Shown here: piece by piece, positions 42,032-50,568 of the stretch | Numbering within the stretch: position 1 is the stretch's first letter | How the letters are laid out: each line of letters opens with the position of its first letter | Assembly (NCBI RefSeq): GCF_028993555.1 | Contig: NZ_CP118611.1 | Coordinates: 1,697,501 to 1,761,500, forward strand | Direction of reading: 5' to 3' | DNA: 64,000 nt | Source of the DNA: Ensifer adhaerens | GTDB taxonomy: Bacteria > Pseudomonadota > Alphaproteobacteria > Rhizobiales > Rhizobiaceae | The notes under the pieces: generated by a model | Database searches by the model: none | Told to the model about the DNA's origin: nothing | Seen by the model: the letters and a program-made list of their open reading frames with translations, nothing else | Made by a program: the position numbers and the translations under genes

Positions 42032-42790
42032 TCATGCGGCGGCCTGAGATTGTTGAGCATTCCAGGTCCTGAAGTCCAGTTTACCCAGCTTGGCGGGTCC
42101 AAGGGGAACCAGCGACTGATCGTCGACGCGCGAGCCGAAGTACTTGGCGTCGGGGTCGGCAACAACCTTACTGCTATCGCCGACAGCTGCTAGATACTCT
42201 GAAATGAAATCGCTCATGGGCTTCTTTTCAGGACCGGCGATCTCGATCGTTTGGCTCTCAGGTTTGCCGATCGTCGCTTCTGCAACAAAAGTCGCGACGT
42301 CGTCTGCTGCGATGGGCTGGAACGCGCCCGACGAGACACGGGCCGTATTGTCGACCATTGCCTCATCGGCAATGCCGCCGAGGAACTCCAGGAACTGCGT
42401 CGACCTCACAATGGTGTAGGGAACGCCGCCCCTTTTGATCAGGTCTTCCTGTGCGACTTTCGCACGGAAATAGCCATTGTCGGGCGACCGTTCGATACCG
42501 ACGATGGAGAGCGCAACGTGGTGGCCGACACCGGCCGCCAGTTCCGCCTTGAGCAGGTTCGAGGTCGACCGTTCGAAGAACGAGAGAACGGCGCTCGGTT
42601 CGAAGGAGGGCGAGTTGCTGACGTCGAGCACCACCTGGGCGCCGGCGAGCACATCGGCCAATCCTTCGCCCGTGAGCGTATCGACGCCCGTGGACGGCGC
42701 CGACTGCACAACGTCGTGACCCTTACTTCTGAGGCGCTCTGCAACCTTTGACCCGATGCGGCCGGTGCCGCCGATAATGACGATTTTCAT
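42032..42790 (-). CDS. NmrA-like atypical SDR, NAD(P)-binding (paralogue A)
   Basis: This 252-residue protein has the atypical-SDR Rossmann motif IIGGTGRIGSKVAERLRSKGHDV near residue 4. Conserved blocks are GLADVLAGAQVVLDVSNSPSFE, GVGHHVALSIVGIERSPDNGYFRAKVAQEDLI, YTIVRSTQFLEFLGGIAD and FQPIAADDVA. The catalytic Tyr of classical SDRs is replaced by this YFRAK block, as in NmrA/quinone-reductase-like proteins that sense NADP(H) or reduce quinones. It is probably co-transcribed with nothing else, because the cupin gene at 42849 lies 58 bases upstream on the same strand. Paralogues lie at 49629 and 54904. Confidence 0.88.
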   Translation of the reverse strand: MKIVIIGGTGRIGSKVAERLRSKGHDVVQSAPSTGVDTLTGEGLADVLAGAQVVLDVSNSPSFEPSAVLSFFERSTSNLLKAELAAGVGHHVALSIVGIERSPDNGYFRAKVAQEDLIKRGGVPYTIVRSTQFLEFLGGIADEAMVDNTARVSSGAFQPIAADDVATFVAEATIGKPESQTIEIAGPEKKPMSDFISEYLAAVGDSSKVVADPDAKYFGSRVDDQSLVPLGPAKLGKLDFRTWNAQQSQAAA

Positions 42791-42848
42791 TGCTGTACTC
42801 CTTGCAAGCTCGGCGATGGATCACCGCAACTGGTTGTGAAGAAGGGCT

Positions 42849-43259
42849 TTACTTCGCGGGTAACACCATCTTCGTTTCGGTGGTGTCGAGAACGAAAACG
42901 GCCAGGATCTTCGCCGGCTCGCTGTCGCTGGCGTTCGCGCTTACGCGGTGATGATCACCCGGGACTTCGATCCAGTTCTCACCGGTCTTGTAGACTTTGA
43001 CAGGACCGTCGTTGATCTGGCTCTTGATGCTGCCCTCGATCACCGTCGCGTAGATAAACGCGCTCTTGGGGTGCGTGTGTGACGGGTTATGGCCACCCGG
43101 GCCGTATTCGACCAGAACGCCGCGCATACTCTTGCCGGGCACATTCGGAAGTGCGTGATCGAACACCACTGTGACCTTGGCATTGTAGGGCTCGTCGGAG
43201 GCCGCCGCCGGTCCTGTGATCAGCGTCGCAAGCAGCAGGCCACTCGCTAATCTTCGCAT
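42849..43259 (-). CDS. Secreted cupin-domain protein
   Basis: This 136-residue protein has a Sec signal peptide (MRRLASGLLLATLITGPAAAS, cleavage after AAA). Its single cupin barrel contains the metal motif NPSHTHPKSAFIYATVIEGSI (H-x-H) and GDHHRVSANASDSEPAKILAVFVLDT (later His). The fold is typical of small periplasmic cupins of unknown function found near oxidoreductases. It lies just upstream of the NmrA-like gene on the same strand, 58 bases apart, and they may form an operon. Confidence 0.88.
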   Translation of the reverse strand: MRRLASGLLLATLITGPAAASDEPYNAKVTVVFDHALPNVPGKSMRGVLVEYGPGGHNPSHTHPKSAFIYATVIEGSIKSQINDGPVKVYKTGENWIEVPGDHHRVSANASDSEPAKILAVFVLDTTETKMVLPAK

Positions 43260-43405
43260 GGATTTCTCCTCAATTCACGTTAATTGCAACGTGTGGGATC
43301 GTATGGCCAGCCTCGGGGAAGAAACAGATATACGTAGGTTTGCAGCAACGGCGATGTTGTCTCTAGAGAGATTGCGTCTTCGCTTCAGAACCCCACGTAG
43401 CCGCT

Positions 43406-44893
43406 TCAGCTTTTCGCGCTCTCTCGTTGGCTTCGAAAGATGGATCGGATTGCGTGGAGCAGATCCAGCCTGCGCCGCTCACGCTGGTTCGCAGGCAATT
43501 CCGGCCTTGCGCCGATCGCCTCCCGCTGTGCGAGGTGCGCCGCCAGATCCTCGGCAATTTCGGGGCGCTTGAACAAGAGTGGCGCAATTGCTGCCTGACC
43601 GAGCTCATAGACGGCGAGACGGGTGGCAGCATGGAGGCCATGCTTCTCCTTCATACCGGCGAGCAGACCATCTTCGCCGAAGAAGTCGCCGGGAGCCAGG
43701 CGAGCAATCTCATTCTCGCCGCTCTTCATCGCGACCACACCATTCTTGATGATCATCAAGCTGGCCAGAGCCCGGCCTTCTGCGACAATTTCGGCTCCAG
43801 CCGGAAAGTTGCGTAGCGTAGCCGAGAGGGCAAGCGCGTCGCGTTCTTCCTGGCTCAGGTTCGAGAAGATCGGGACCGCGCCGATCAGGTCCTGTGCCGG
43901 CGCGCCGAAGTGACGTGGATCGGGCCTCGTGGCGTCCAGCGCCAGCGGGCTCTCCGGAGGCATCGCCAATTGCAATCCATTTGCCCTGCAATGCCGGTAG
44001 ACCAGGTCGATAACCTCGTTGCGTGCCGGGCCACGCTGGGCCGGGCTGGTGACCCGGAACTGGAGTTCCACGGTGATGGCGCTCGCGTCGATCCCCACAA
44101 CTCCGACAGTCGGCGGCGGCTGCCTCACGATGGCATTGCAACTGTCGAGAACGGTGTTCATCACCTCGACGATGATCCGCGGCATCCGGGTCGGAGCCAC
44201 ACGCACAGAGACAACGATCTGATGGTTCTCGTCCGGCTGGCTGACATTGGTCAGCCCCACCTTTGCCAGAACGCTGTTCGGCAGGACGACGAGATTGTGG
44301 GCTGCGGTGAGGAGATGCGTCGAACGCCAGTTGCTTGAAACCACCCGACCTTCGGTTCCATCGCTCAGACAGATCCAATCACCAAGGACGTAGGGGCGAC
44401 CGAGGGTCAGCGCTATTCCCGAGAAGACATCACTCAACGTGCTCTGCAATGCGAGACCGAGAATGATCGCAATGATGCCCGAAGTCGCCAGCAAGCCGCC
44501 GATCGGCACCCCGAATACGAAAGCCAGGATGGAAAGCAGTACGCCGAGGTAGACGACGGCAACGACCAGGTCCTGGATCAAACGCGCTTCTCGCGGGCGG
44601 CCATCGAGAACAAGGTAAAGCCGAACGAAGCCGATCACGGCCCAGGAGAGATGAACCCACCAGAGCGTTTTTGCCGCCACGAACAGCGTCTGCGTGTCGT
44701 TGAGATATGTCGGATCGAAGCGAAACGGATTCATGCGACTGTAGGCGAGCACAACAGTCATCGCCGCAAAGAACGCGATCTGCACCACCAGCCGCGCCGT
44801 TGGACGCGCCCTTCCCTGCAGGTGCCAGACGACAATTCCGGCAAGGCCAAGCATGCAGACGAGCGCAGGAAGCAGTTGAGTTTGCTGGTCCAT
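43406..44893 (-). CDS. MscS-family mechanosensitive channel with C-terminal cyclic-nucleotide-binding-like domain
   Basis: This 495-residue protein starts at ATG 44893 behind GGAGACTGG. About 4 membrane segments lead to the pore helix SGIIAIILGLALQSTLSDVFSGIALTLGRPYVLGDWI, the MscS signature, and then the beta domain (GRVVSSNWRSTHLLTAAHNLVVLPNSVLAK). From residue about 355 a cNMP-like domain follows (IFSNLSQEERDALALSATLRNFPAGAEIVAEG ... GDFFGEDGLLAG). Its phosphate-binding cassette reads MKEKHGLHAATR instead of the usual R(S/T)AT pattern, so cAMP binding is doubtful. It links osmotic stress to a cytoplasmic sensor domain. Confidence 0.9.
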   Translation of the reverse strand: MDQQTQLLPALVCMLGLAGIVVWHLQGRARPTARLVVQIAFFAAMTVVLAYSRMNPFRFDPTYLNDTQTLFVAAKTLWWVHLSWAVIGFVRLYLVLDGRPREARLIQDLVVAVVYLGVLLSILAFVFGVPIGGLLATSGIIAIILGLALQSTLSDVFSGIALTLGRPYVLGDWICLSDGTEGRVVSSNWRSTHLLTAAHNLVVLPNSVLAKVGLTNVSQPDENHQIVVSVRVAPTRMPRIIVEVMNTVLDSCNAIVRQPPPTVGVVGIDASAITVELQFRVTSPAQRGPARNEVIDLVYRHCRANGLQLAMPPESPLALDATRPDPRHFGAPAQDLIGAVPIFSNLSQEERDALALSATLRNFPAGAEIVAEGRALASLMIIKNGVVAMKSGENEIARLAPGDFFGEDGLLAGMKEKHGLHAATRLAVYELGQAAIAPLLFKRPEIAEDLAAHLAQREAIGARPELPANQRERRRLDLLHAIRSIFRSQRESAKS

Positions 44894-45033
44894 TTCCAGT
44901 CTCCGGCGAAACCATGCGAGCTCTTTCGTCCGAGCAAATATGACGACAACGACGCGAGCGTCGGATACGAGCCCCAAGAAGGATTGCAGATCATTGTTCC
45001 CCGGCGGACACAGTCTCGCCGTCCAGGATCTCG

Positions 45034-45399
45034 CTACAGCTGCCGGATGGAACTGATCAGCCTGTTGCTGTTCAATGGCTTGCTCAGAAACTCCGATGCC
45101 CCGCCCTTCAACGCAGCCTCCTCGGCGTCGGCATCTGCGTAGGATGTCATGATCAGTACGGGCTGTTCGTGCCCTTGCGTCCTGAGCGTTCTAAGAAGCT
45201 CTAGTCCGGACATCCCAGGCATGCGCAGGTCAGTCAGGATACAGTCGGCCGTCCTGAAACCTTCCTGCGAAATGAAATCTTCAGCCGACTCGTAGACTTC
45301 GCCGACTATCCCCACGGCTTCCAAAAGGTCCTGCAACGCCAACCGCAGGCTGCGGTCATCATCGATTATCGCGACAATCTTCGCTCGAGATCCGGACAT
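45034..45399 (-). CDS. Single-domain response regulator (receiver only)
   Basis: This receiver of about 121 residues has the acidic triad IIDDDRSLRLALQDLL, phospho-acceptor Asp in DCILTDLRMPGMSGLELL near residue 56, Thr/Ser in VLIMTSYAD and Lys in EFLSKPLNSNRL. There is no output domain, as in CheY/FixJ-N-type proteins that act by protein contact or phosphorelay. ATG 45399 was chosen; ATG 45462 would add 21 poorly conserved residues. No kinase is adjacent; the partners may be the orphan kinases in this window. Confidence 0.88.
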   Translation of the reverse strand: MSGSRAKIVAIIDDDRSLRLALQDLLEAVGIVGEVYESAEDFISQEGFRTADCILTDLRMPGMSGLELLRTLRTQGHEQPVLIMTSYADADAEEAALKGGASEFLSKPLNSNRLISSIRQL

Positions 45400-45712
45400 C
45401 CGTGGCGATCTTTTCTGAAACGGGGCCGTGTCGTGGGTCGTCTGGTACGTGCAAGCAGGCATTAAGGAAAATGAGCGGAGCGGCGTGTTCTCAGCTTAGT
45501 TTCGCCAGCGTATCACGATTGTATTCGCCCAAAAGATATACCAACGTTTGCATCGCCTTCAATGCTCTCGGGAGAGACGAGGGCGTGGCCGCCCTCGTTG
45601 CCAATAGTGCGGCCTGATAAGCCGGAACTCCGGCTTTCCGCGGAAGCTTGGCGCCCGGAAGACCAGGCAAACCGTTGGCTCTTGTGAGCCCATCGGTCGG
45701 CAAGACCAACTG

Positions 45713-46678
45713 TCAGTAATCCCAGAAGACCGGGACCCACCGGAAGTGGTCGCCATCGACCGCCACGTGGCCGACGGACGGAAACGGCAGGTGAGTGGCC
45801 ACCAGCGACGATCCGGTCGCCGCAAGCTCCGTCAAGAGACGCACCCGAACGCGGGCGGCCTCCTCGGGGTCGTGTTCGAAGCCGTTGTACCAGTCGGGAT
45901 GGTCGAACGCGACCGCGAACAAGGCGTCGCCGGCAAACATCAGCCGGTCGTTGCCAGAGGCCACACGGACCACGCAGTGCCCCGGGGTATGACCGCCAGT
46001 TCGTTGGGCGACCACACCCGGAGCAACCTCGCACTCCTCGTCGAACGGCCGCAGATGATTGCGGTACTCGTTCGCGAACCGCTTCGCAGTCGCGCGGAGC
46101 GCGTCCGGGAATCCCTGCGGCATGACCGCGTGGGAAAAATCGGGAGATTCCCAGAATTTGATCTCGGCGGCTGCCACATGGATCCGCAAATCCGGACGCA
46201 GCTGCTCCTTCACGCCGTCAACGAGCAGTCCGCCGACGTGGTCCATGTGCATGTGGGTAAGAACCACGTCGGTCACGGACCCAAGATCGATGCCCGCGGC
46301 CTCCAGCCGCCGGATCAGTTGACCCGCCCGCGGCAGATTCAAGTCCGGGTCCAAGCCAAGCCCTGCGTCGATAAGTATGGTTTGGGCGCCGCTTCGCACC
46401 ACGACCACGTTGAGAGCCCAGTCGAGAGTATCCGGCGGCAGGAACATGTCGCCGAGCCAAGCTGCCCGATCACCCGCCTCCGCATTGTGTCCCAACATCG
46501 CGGTTGGCAGTGGCAGAACCCCGTCGCTGATCACCAGCACCTCGATGTCACCGACCCGCACCGCGTAACGCGACGGCACCAGTTCGTCGCGCGCCGACCG
46601 ACTGCGGTGCAAGGCGTCCAAGGTCGTGTTTGTATCTTGCTGGTCAATCGTATGAGATCTTGCTTCGGCCTGGGACAT
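45713..46678 (-). CDS. Metallo-beta-lactamase-fold hydrolase (quorum-quenching/AHL-lactonase-like group)
   Basis: This 321-residue protein starts at ATG 46678 behind AGGAGGG. It has the MBL core: QTILIDAGLGLDP, the HxHxDH zinc motif in VVLTHMHMDHVGGL near residue 150, GHTPGHCVVRVASGNDRLMFAGDALF (His and Asp ligands) and the final His in VATHLPFPSVGHVAVDGDHFRWVP. The order and length match the large MBL group often annotated as AHL lactonase-like or MBL-fold metallo-hydrolase. The substrate cannot be inferred. It lies 154 bases downstream of the EmrB-like gene on the same strand. Confidence 0.88.
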   Translation of the reverse strand: MSQAEARSHTIDQQDTNTTLDALHRSRSARDELVPSRYAVRVGDIEVLVISDGVLPLPTAMLGHNAEAGDRAAWLGDMFLPPDTLDWALNVVVVRSGAQTILIDAGLGLDPDLNLPRAGQLIRRLEAAGIDLGSVTDVVLTHMHMDHVGGLLVDGVKEQLRPDLRIHVAAAEIKFWESPDFSHAVMPQGFPDALRATAKRFANEYRNHLRPFDEECEVAPGVVAQRTGGHTPGHCVVRVASGNDRLMFAGDALFAVAFDHPDWYNGFEHDPEEAARVRVRLLTELAATGSSLVATHLPFPSVGHVAVDGDHFRWVPVFWDY

Positions 46679-46832
46679 GATACCCTCCTGTTTGCCTGAT
46701 CGAGACGTGTCACCCACGGTTATGTGGTGGAGTCTAAGTGGGAGCGGTGTTGAGGGTCGAGCTATACCTGGGTTTAGGGCAGCCCATGGGCGCAACGGTC
46801 GCCGCTTGCCACGCATGCCATCCATTCTTGCA

Positions 46833-48419
46833 CTAACGCGCGCGGCGCGCTTTCGCCCGCCGGGCAAATCCGATCTTGATCGCCACCAGGATGGGCGCTG
46901 CGACGACAAACAGAAGCGCTACGGCGTTGAATGCGGTGTCGAATGCGATCACGACAGACTGACCGGTAACGGCGCGGCCGAGAAGTGCTATCGCGGCCCG
47001 GCTGGCGGGAACAGCATCCATCCCCCTCGCCGCAAGCATCGCGGTGGTGCTGGTCAGGCGTTCGATGACGGCCTGACCTCCGGCATTGATACTGGAGCCG
47101 AGGACGGCGCCATTTGCAGCAACGTTATGGTCGATCAGGGTCTGGAGCCCAGCGACGCCGACAAGGCCACCGAGCTGGCGCCCGGTGTTGAAAAGCCCGA
47201 TCCCGGACGCGAGGTTTCGGCTGTTGAGATTGCTGAAAGCAATCAGCGTGATCGACAGAAACAGGAAGCCGAGGCCAAGGCCACGCAAAAGGATCGCGGC
47301 CATCATGTCGTCCGCCCCGCTTTCACTGGTCGACCCGGACAGCATCCACATCGCAATCATGATCAAGAGGATGCCGAAAGGTACGGTTGCGAATGGAGCA
47401 ATACGACGGACCTGCATGAGAAAGGCGGCAAAGAGCAATGCCCCGACAAAGAGCGCGCCGCTCGGCAGGAGAAGCAGGCCCGCTTCGGTTGGCGTGAACG
47501 CCAGCACGGATACGGCAAAGGACGGGATCAGGAATGCGCTTCCGAACAGTGCGGCACCAGCGACGAAACTGACGATGAAGGCGAAGGCGAAATCCTCTGA
47601 TTTGAACAGGGAAAAATCGAGGAGGCCATTGCCCTTGCCGAGCGCCTGCTGCCCCAGGAACAGGAGCAGCGAGGCAACGCCCAACACGGAGAGCCAAAGG
47701 ATGCGCGGCTCTTCGAACCAGTCCCAGCGGCTTCCCTGGCTGAAGACATAGGTGGCGCAGAAAAGCGCGACCGAGACAAGTGTGAAGCCGATCCAATCAA
47801 ACGGACGTGGCCGCGTTGTGGTGGGCGCCGGATCATCGACCATCAACAAAAGCCCGGCGGCGGCCAGGGACAGGATGACGTTACAGTAGAAGATCCACGC
47901 CCAGGACTGGCTGTCCAGCAACCACCCCTGCAGCGCCGGAGCGATCGTCGCAGGCGCGACCACGGCCCCCATGGCAAACAACGCCTGTAGGACTGGCTGA
48001 TGCGCTTTCGGATAGGCAAAGAAGATGGTGGCCTGCCCTGCAACGAGGAGGATACCGCCGGCGAGACCTTGCACGACCCTGAGGGCAATCAGCAGGTCCA
48101 GCGATGTCGTCATCGACGCAATGCCGGACGCAAGTCCCATGATGAGCGTCGAGGCGATAATGAGGCTCAGCGGTCGGACGCGGCTAAGCATCGGGGCCGC
48201 AACCATGAAACCGATGAACTTGAAGGCAGTGTAGCCGACGTCGAGCCAGGCGAACTCGTCCGGGGTGGCATAAATGTCGCCGGTGATATCACCGCGTCCG
48301 AGCGATAGAACGGTACTGGCAATCGCCTCCGTCAGTGCCGCCACCACGATACCGATGATAAGTAGCGCGCCTGACGCCGACGTCTCGCGGCTGCTGGTCG
48401 TGGCCACGTGCGTCGTCAT
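46833..48419 (-). CDS. DHA2-family MFS multidrug efflux permease (EmrB-like)
   Basis: This 528-residue protein has about 14 membrane segments. Early parts are GALLIIGIVVAALTEAIASTVLSLGRGDI and FAWLDVGYTAFKFIGFMVAAPML. Motif C-like parts are RVVQGLAGGILLVAGQATIFFAY and FAMGAVVAPATIAPALQGWLLDSQSWAWIFYCNVIL. The gene overlaps the upstream membrane-fusion gene by 4 bases (ATGA), a standard EmrAB arrangement. Together they would expel hydrophobic drugs or plant phenolics across both membranes with an outer-membrane factor encoded elsewhere. Confidence 0.93.
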   Translation of the reverse strand: MTTHVATTSSRETSASGALLIIGIVVAALTEAIASTVLSLGRGDITGDIYATPDEFAWLDVGYTAFKFIGFMVAAPMLSRVRPLSLIIASTLIMGLASGIASMTTSLDLLIALRVVQGLAGGILLVAGQATIFFAYPKAHQPVLQALFAMGAVVAPATIAPALQGWLLDSQSWAWIFYCNVILSLAAAGLLLMVDDPAPTTTRPRPFDWIGFTLVSVALFCATYVFSQGSRWDWFEEPRILWLSVLGVASLLLFLGQQALGKGNGLLDFSLFKSEDFAFAFIVSFVAGAALFGSAFLIPSFAVSVLAFTPTEAGLLLLPSGALFVGALLFAAFLMQVRRIAPFATVPFGILLIMIAMWMLSGSTSESGADDMMAAILLRGLGLGFLFLSITLIAFSNLNSRNLASGIGLFNTGRQLGGLVGVAGLQTLIDHNVAANGAVLGSSINAGGQAVIERLTSTTAMLAARGMDAVPASRAAIALLGRAVTGQSVVIAFDTAFNAVALLFVVAAPILVAIKIGFARRAKARRAR

Positions 48420-49510
48420 GACCCGCTCCCGAGATCCACGTCGACCCGTGCGGACAGACCGGGCACGAGGCGCCCCGTCAATGGATTACTCGCAAATCGG
48501 ATCTTGACCGGCACCCGCTGGACGACACGAACGAAGTTTCCGGTTGCATTGTCTGACGGCAGCAGGCTGAAGGCGGAGCCGCTGCCGGGAGCGAAGCTGT
48601 CAACCGTGCCTTCAAGCTTCTGGTCCGGGTAGCTGTCGATGGTGATGCGGACACGTTGACCCGGCTGGATGTGTTCGAGTTGCGTTTCCTTGAAATTGGC
48701 AACGACCCACACGTCGTCGACCGGAACGATATCGAGCAGGGAGGCACCCGGCGCAACGAACCGGCCAACGCGAACCTGACGGTTGCCGATAACGCCATCG
48801 ACCGGGGCGCGAACGATCGTGCTCTCCAGATCGATCTGAGAAAGATCGCGCGCTGCTTCTGCCTGTGCCACGGCCGCGACGGCGGCTTCACGCTGCGCCG
48901 CGAGGACGGCGATGCGCTGCTTCTGCGCCTCGATCGTCGCAGACGCCGCAGATACGCTTGCCTCCGTTCTCGATCGCGCCGCATCGCTTTCGTCGACATG
49001 CGCCTGGCTGATGGTGTTGCTGCGGATCAGTTCGCGGCGACGTTCATACGCCTTGGCAGCCAGATTCATCTCGGCGACGGCCGATCGCTTCTGGGCTTCG
49101 GCCTGACGAATAAGGGCGTGCTGAAGCTCTGTCTCCGCATCGACATTGACCAGCCGAGCCTTGGCGGCTTCAACATTGGCCGCCGCTTGCGCAAGGCGAG
49201 CCCGATAGTCCCTGTCATCGATCCGGAAAAGCACGTCGCCCGCCCGAACACTCTGATTGTCCTTCACCTCGACGGCCACGACATAACCGGCAACCTTTGG
49301 CGCAAGCGAGGTCACATCGCCGCGGACATAGGCGTTATCCGTCGACGCCTCACCACCCGGGCGAGCCCAGGCCCAGCCGCCTGCGACGGCCACCACAGCG
49401 CCGAGGCACAGCAACACGCCAACCTTCTTCCTCTTGCCGGATCGCTTCGGGGCGACGCCGACGGAAGCGATCCCTGTGACGGTGGCAATCTTGTCCTCGA
49501 GCGTATCCAT
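48416..49510 (-). CDS. HlyD/EmrA-family membrane fusion protein
   Basis: This 364-residue protein starts at ATG 49510. One N-terminal membrane anchor (VGVLLCLGAVVAVAGGWAWARP) is followed by the biotinyl-lipoyl segment STDNAYVRGDVTSLAPKVAGYVVAVEVKDNQSVRAGDVLFRIDD. A long coiled coil of about 130 residues (AAANVEAAKARLVNVDAETELQHALIRQ ... AQAEAARDLSQIDLE) and the second half IVRAPVDGVIGNRQVRVGRFVAPGASLLDIVP come next. It couples the downstream EmrB-like permease to an outer-membrane channel. Confidence 0.93.
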   Translation of the reverse strand: MDTLEDKIATVTGIASVGVAPKRSGKRKKVGVLLCLGAVVAVAGGWAWARPGGEASTDNAYVRGDVTSLAPKVAGYVVAVEVKDNQSVRAGDVLFRIDDRDYRARLAQAAANVEAAKARLVNVDAETELQHALIRQAEAQKRSAVAEMNLAAKAYERRRELIRSNTISQAHVDESDAARSRTEASVSAASATIEAQKQRIAVLAAQREAAVAAVAQAEAARDLSQIDLESTIVRAPVDGVIGNRQVRVGRFVAPGASLLDIVPVDDVWVVANFKETQLEHIQPGQRVRITIDSYPDQKLEGTVDSFAPGSGSAFSLLPSDNATGNFVRVVQRVPVKIRFASNPLTGRLVPGLSARVDVDLGSGS

Positions 49511-49628
49511 TGTCCCAGTCCCTGTTGGATTTCGTCGGCTGCGAAGCGACCTCACGGCAAAGAGGATCTCAGAGCCGCATGTCGAAGCACGAGCACGGTC
49601 TCCTTGCCCCCTGCCGGCGCTTGCGACT

Positions 49629-50381
49629 TCAGTGCCCGACTTGTTGACCGACCCAATCATCGAACCGAATTGCACCGAGCCGCGGGTTCTTGCCGGGGGT
49701 CAGCGATTGGTCGTCGAGGAGTGCGCCGAAATACCGTGCATGAACATCCGGGACGACCTTTCGATCGTTCTTTGTCGCCCGCAGGAAACGCCTGACCACC
49801 TCGTCGAGCGGTATGGCCTCCGGTCCGGCGACTTCGATCGTTCCGTTGCGCGGCGGCGCGAGTGCTATATCGGTAAGCGTCGCCACGACATCGTCGGAAG
49901 CGATGGGCTGGAACAGCGCGGGCGACAGGCGAACCTCTCCGTCGACCGTTGCCGATTGCGCGATACCGCCGACGAACTCAAAAAACTGCGTGGCCCGCAG
50001 GATGGTATAGGGAATGCCAGACGCCTTGATGAGGTCTTCCTGCGCGACCTTCGCCCGGAAATAACCGTTCTCGGGCAGCCGTTCGCTGCCGACGATCGAC
50101 AGCGCGATGTGATGGCGCACGCCGGCGGCAGCTTCCGCTGCCAGTAGGTTACGCCCGGATGTCTCGAAGAATTCGAGAACAGCCTTGTCGTCCCAAACTG
50201 GGGCGTTGGCGACGTCGACGACGACGTCGGTCCGATCCATCGCTGCGGCCAGGCCCTCACGCGTGATCGTGTTGACGCCAGTACTCGGCGCGGCGGCAAA
50301 GACATCGTGGCCGCGCTCGCGCAGGCTCTTCACAAGTTTCGATCCGATAAGGCCGGTGCCTCCGATGACGACGATCTTCAT
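49629..50381 (-). CDS. NmrA-like atypical SDR (paralogue B)
   Basis: This 250-residue protein starts at ATG 50381 (MKIVVIGGTGLIGSKLVKSLRERGHDV). It shares the full block order with the protein at 42032: AAMDRTDVVVDVANAPVWDDKAVLEFFETSGRNLL, GVRHHIALSIVGSERLPENGYFRAKVAQEDLI, YTILRATQFFEFVGGI, LFQPIASDDVVATL and HARYFGALLDDQSLTPG. It lies divergent from the wHTH/TPR regulator at 50569, 187 bases apart, which could regulate it. Likely NADP(H)-dependent redox sensor or reductase. Confidence 0.88.
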   Translation of the reverse strand: MKIVVIGGTGLIGSKLVKSLRERGHDVFAAAPSTGVNTITREGLAAAMDRTDVVVDVANAPVWDDKAVLEFFETSGRNLLAAEAAAGVRHHIALSIVGSERLPENGYFRAKVAQEDLIKASGIPYTILRATQFFEFVGGIAQSATVDGEVRLSPALFQPIASDDVVATLTDIALAPPRNGTIEVAGPEAIPLDEVVRRFLRATKNDRKVVPDVHARYFGALLDDQSLTPGKNPRLGAIRFDDWVGQQVGH

Positions 50382-50568
50382 GGGTTCACTCTGCTTTCTC
50401 TCGACTGCACCATTGCTGCCGATCTGCGCTGAGAGTGCCCGTATGCTGCAAGGAAGTCCTTGGACCTGCCTTGAATTACCCATGAGGATAGCTTGATTGT
50501 CCGTCCAAGCGATTGTGTGATCGTGGCGAGATGCCCTAAGCACGCGAGAGCGTGATAGTTATCCGCCG

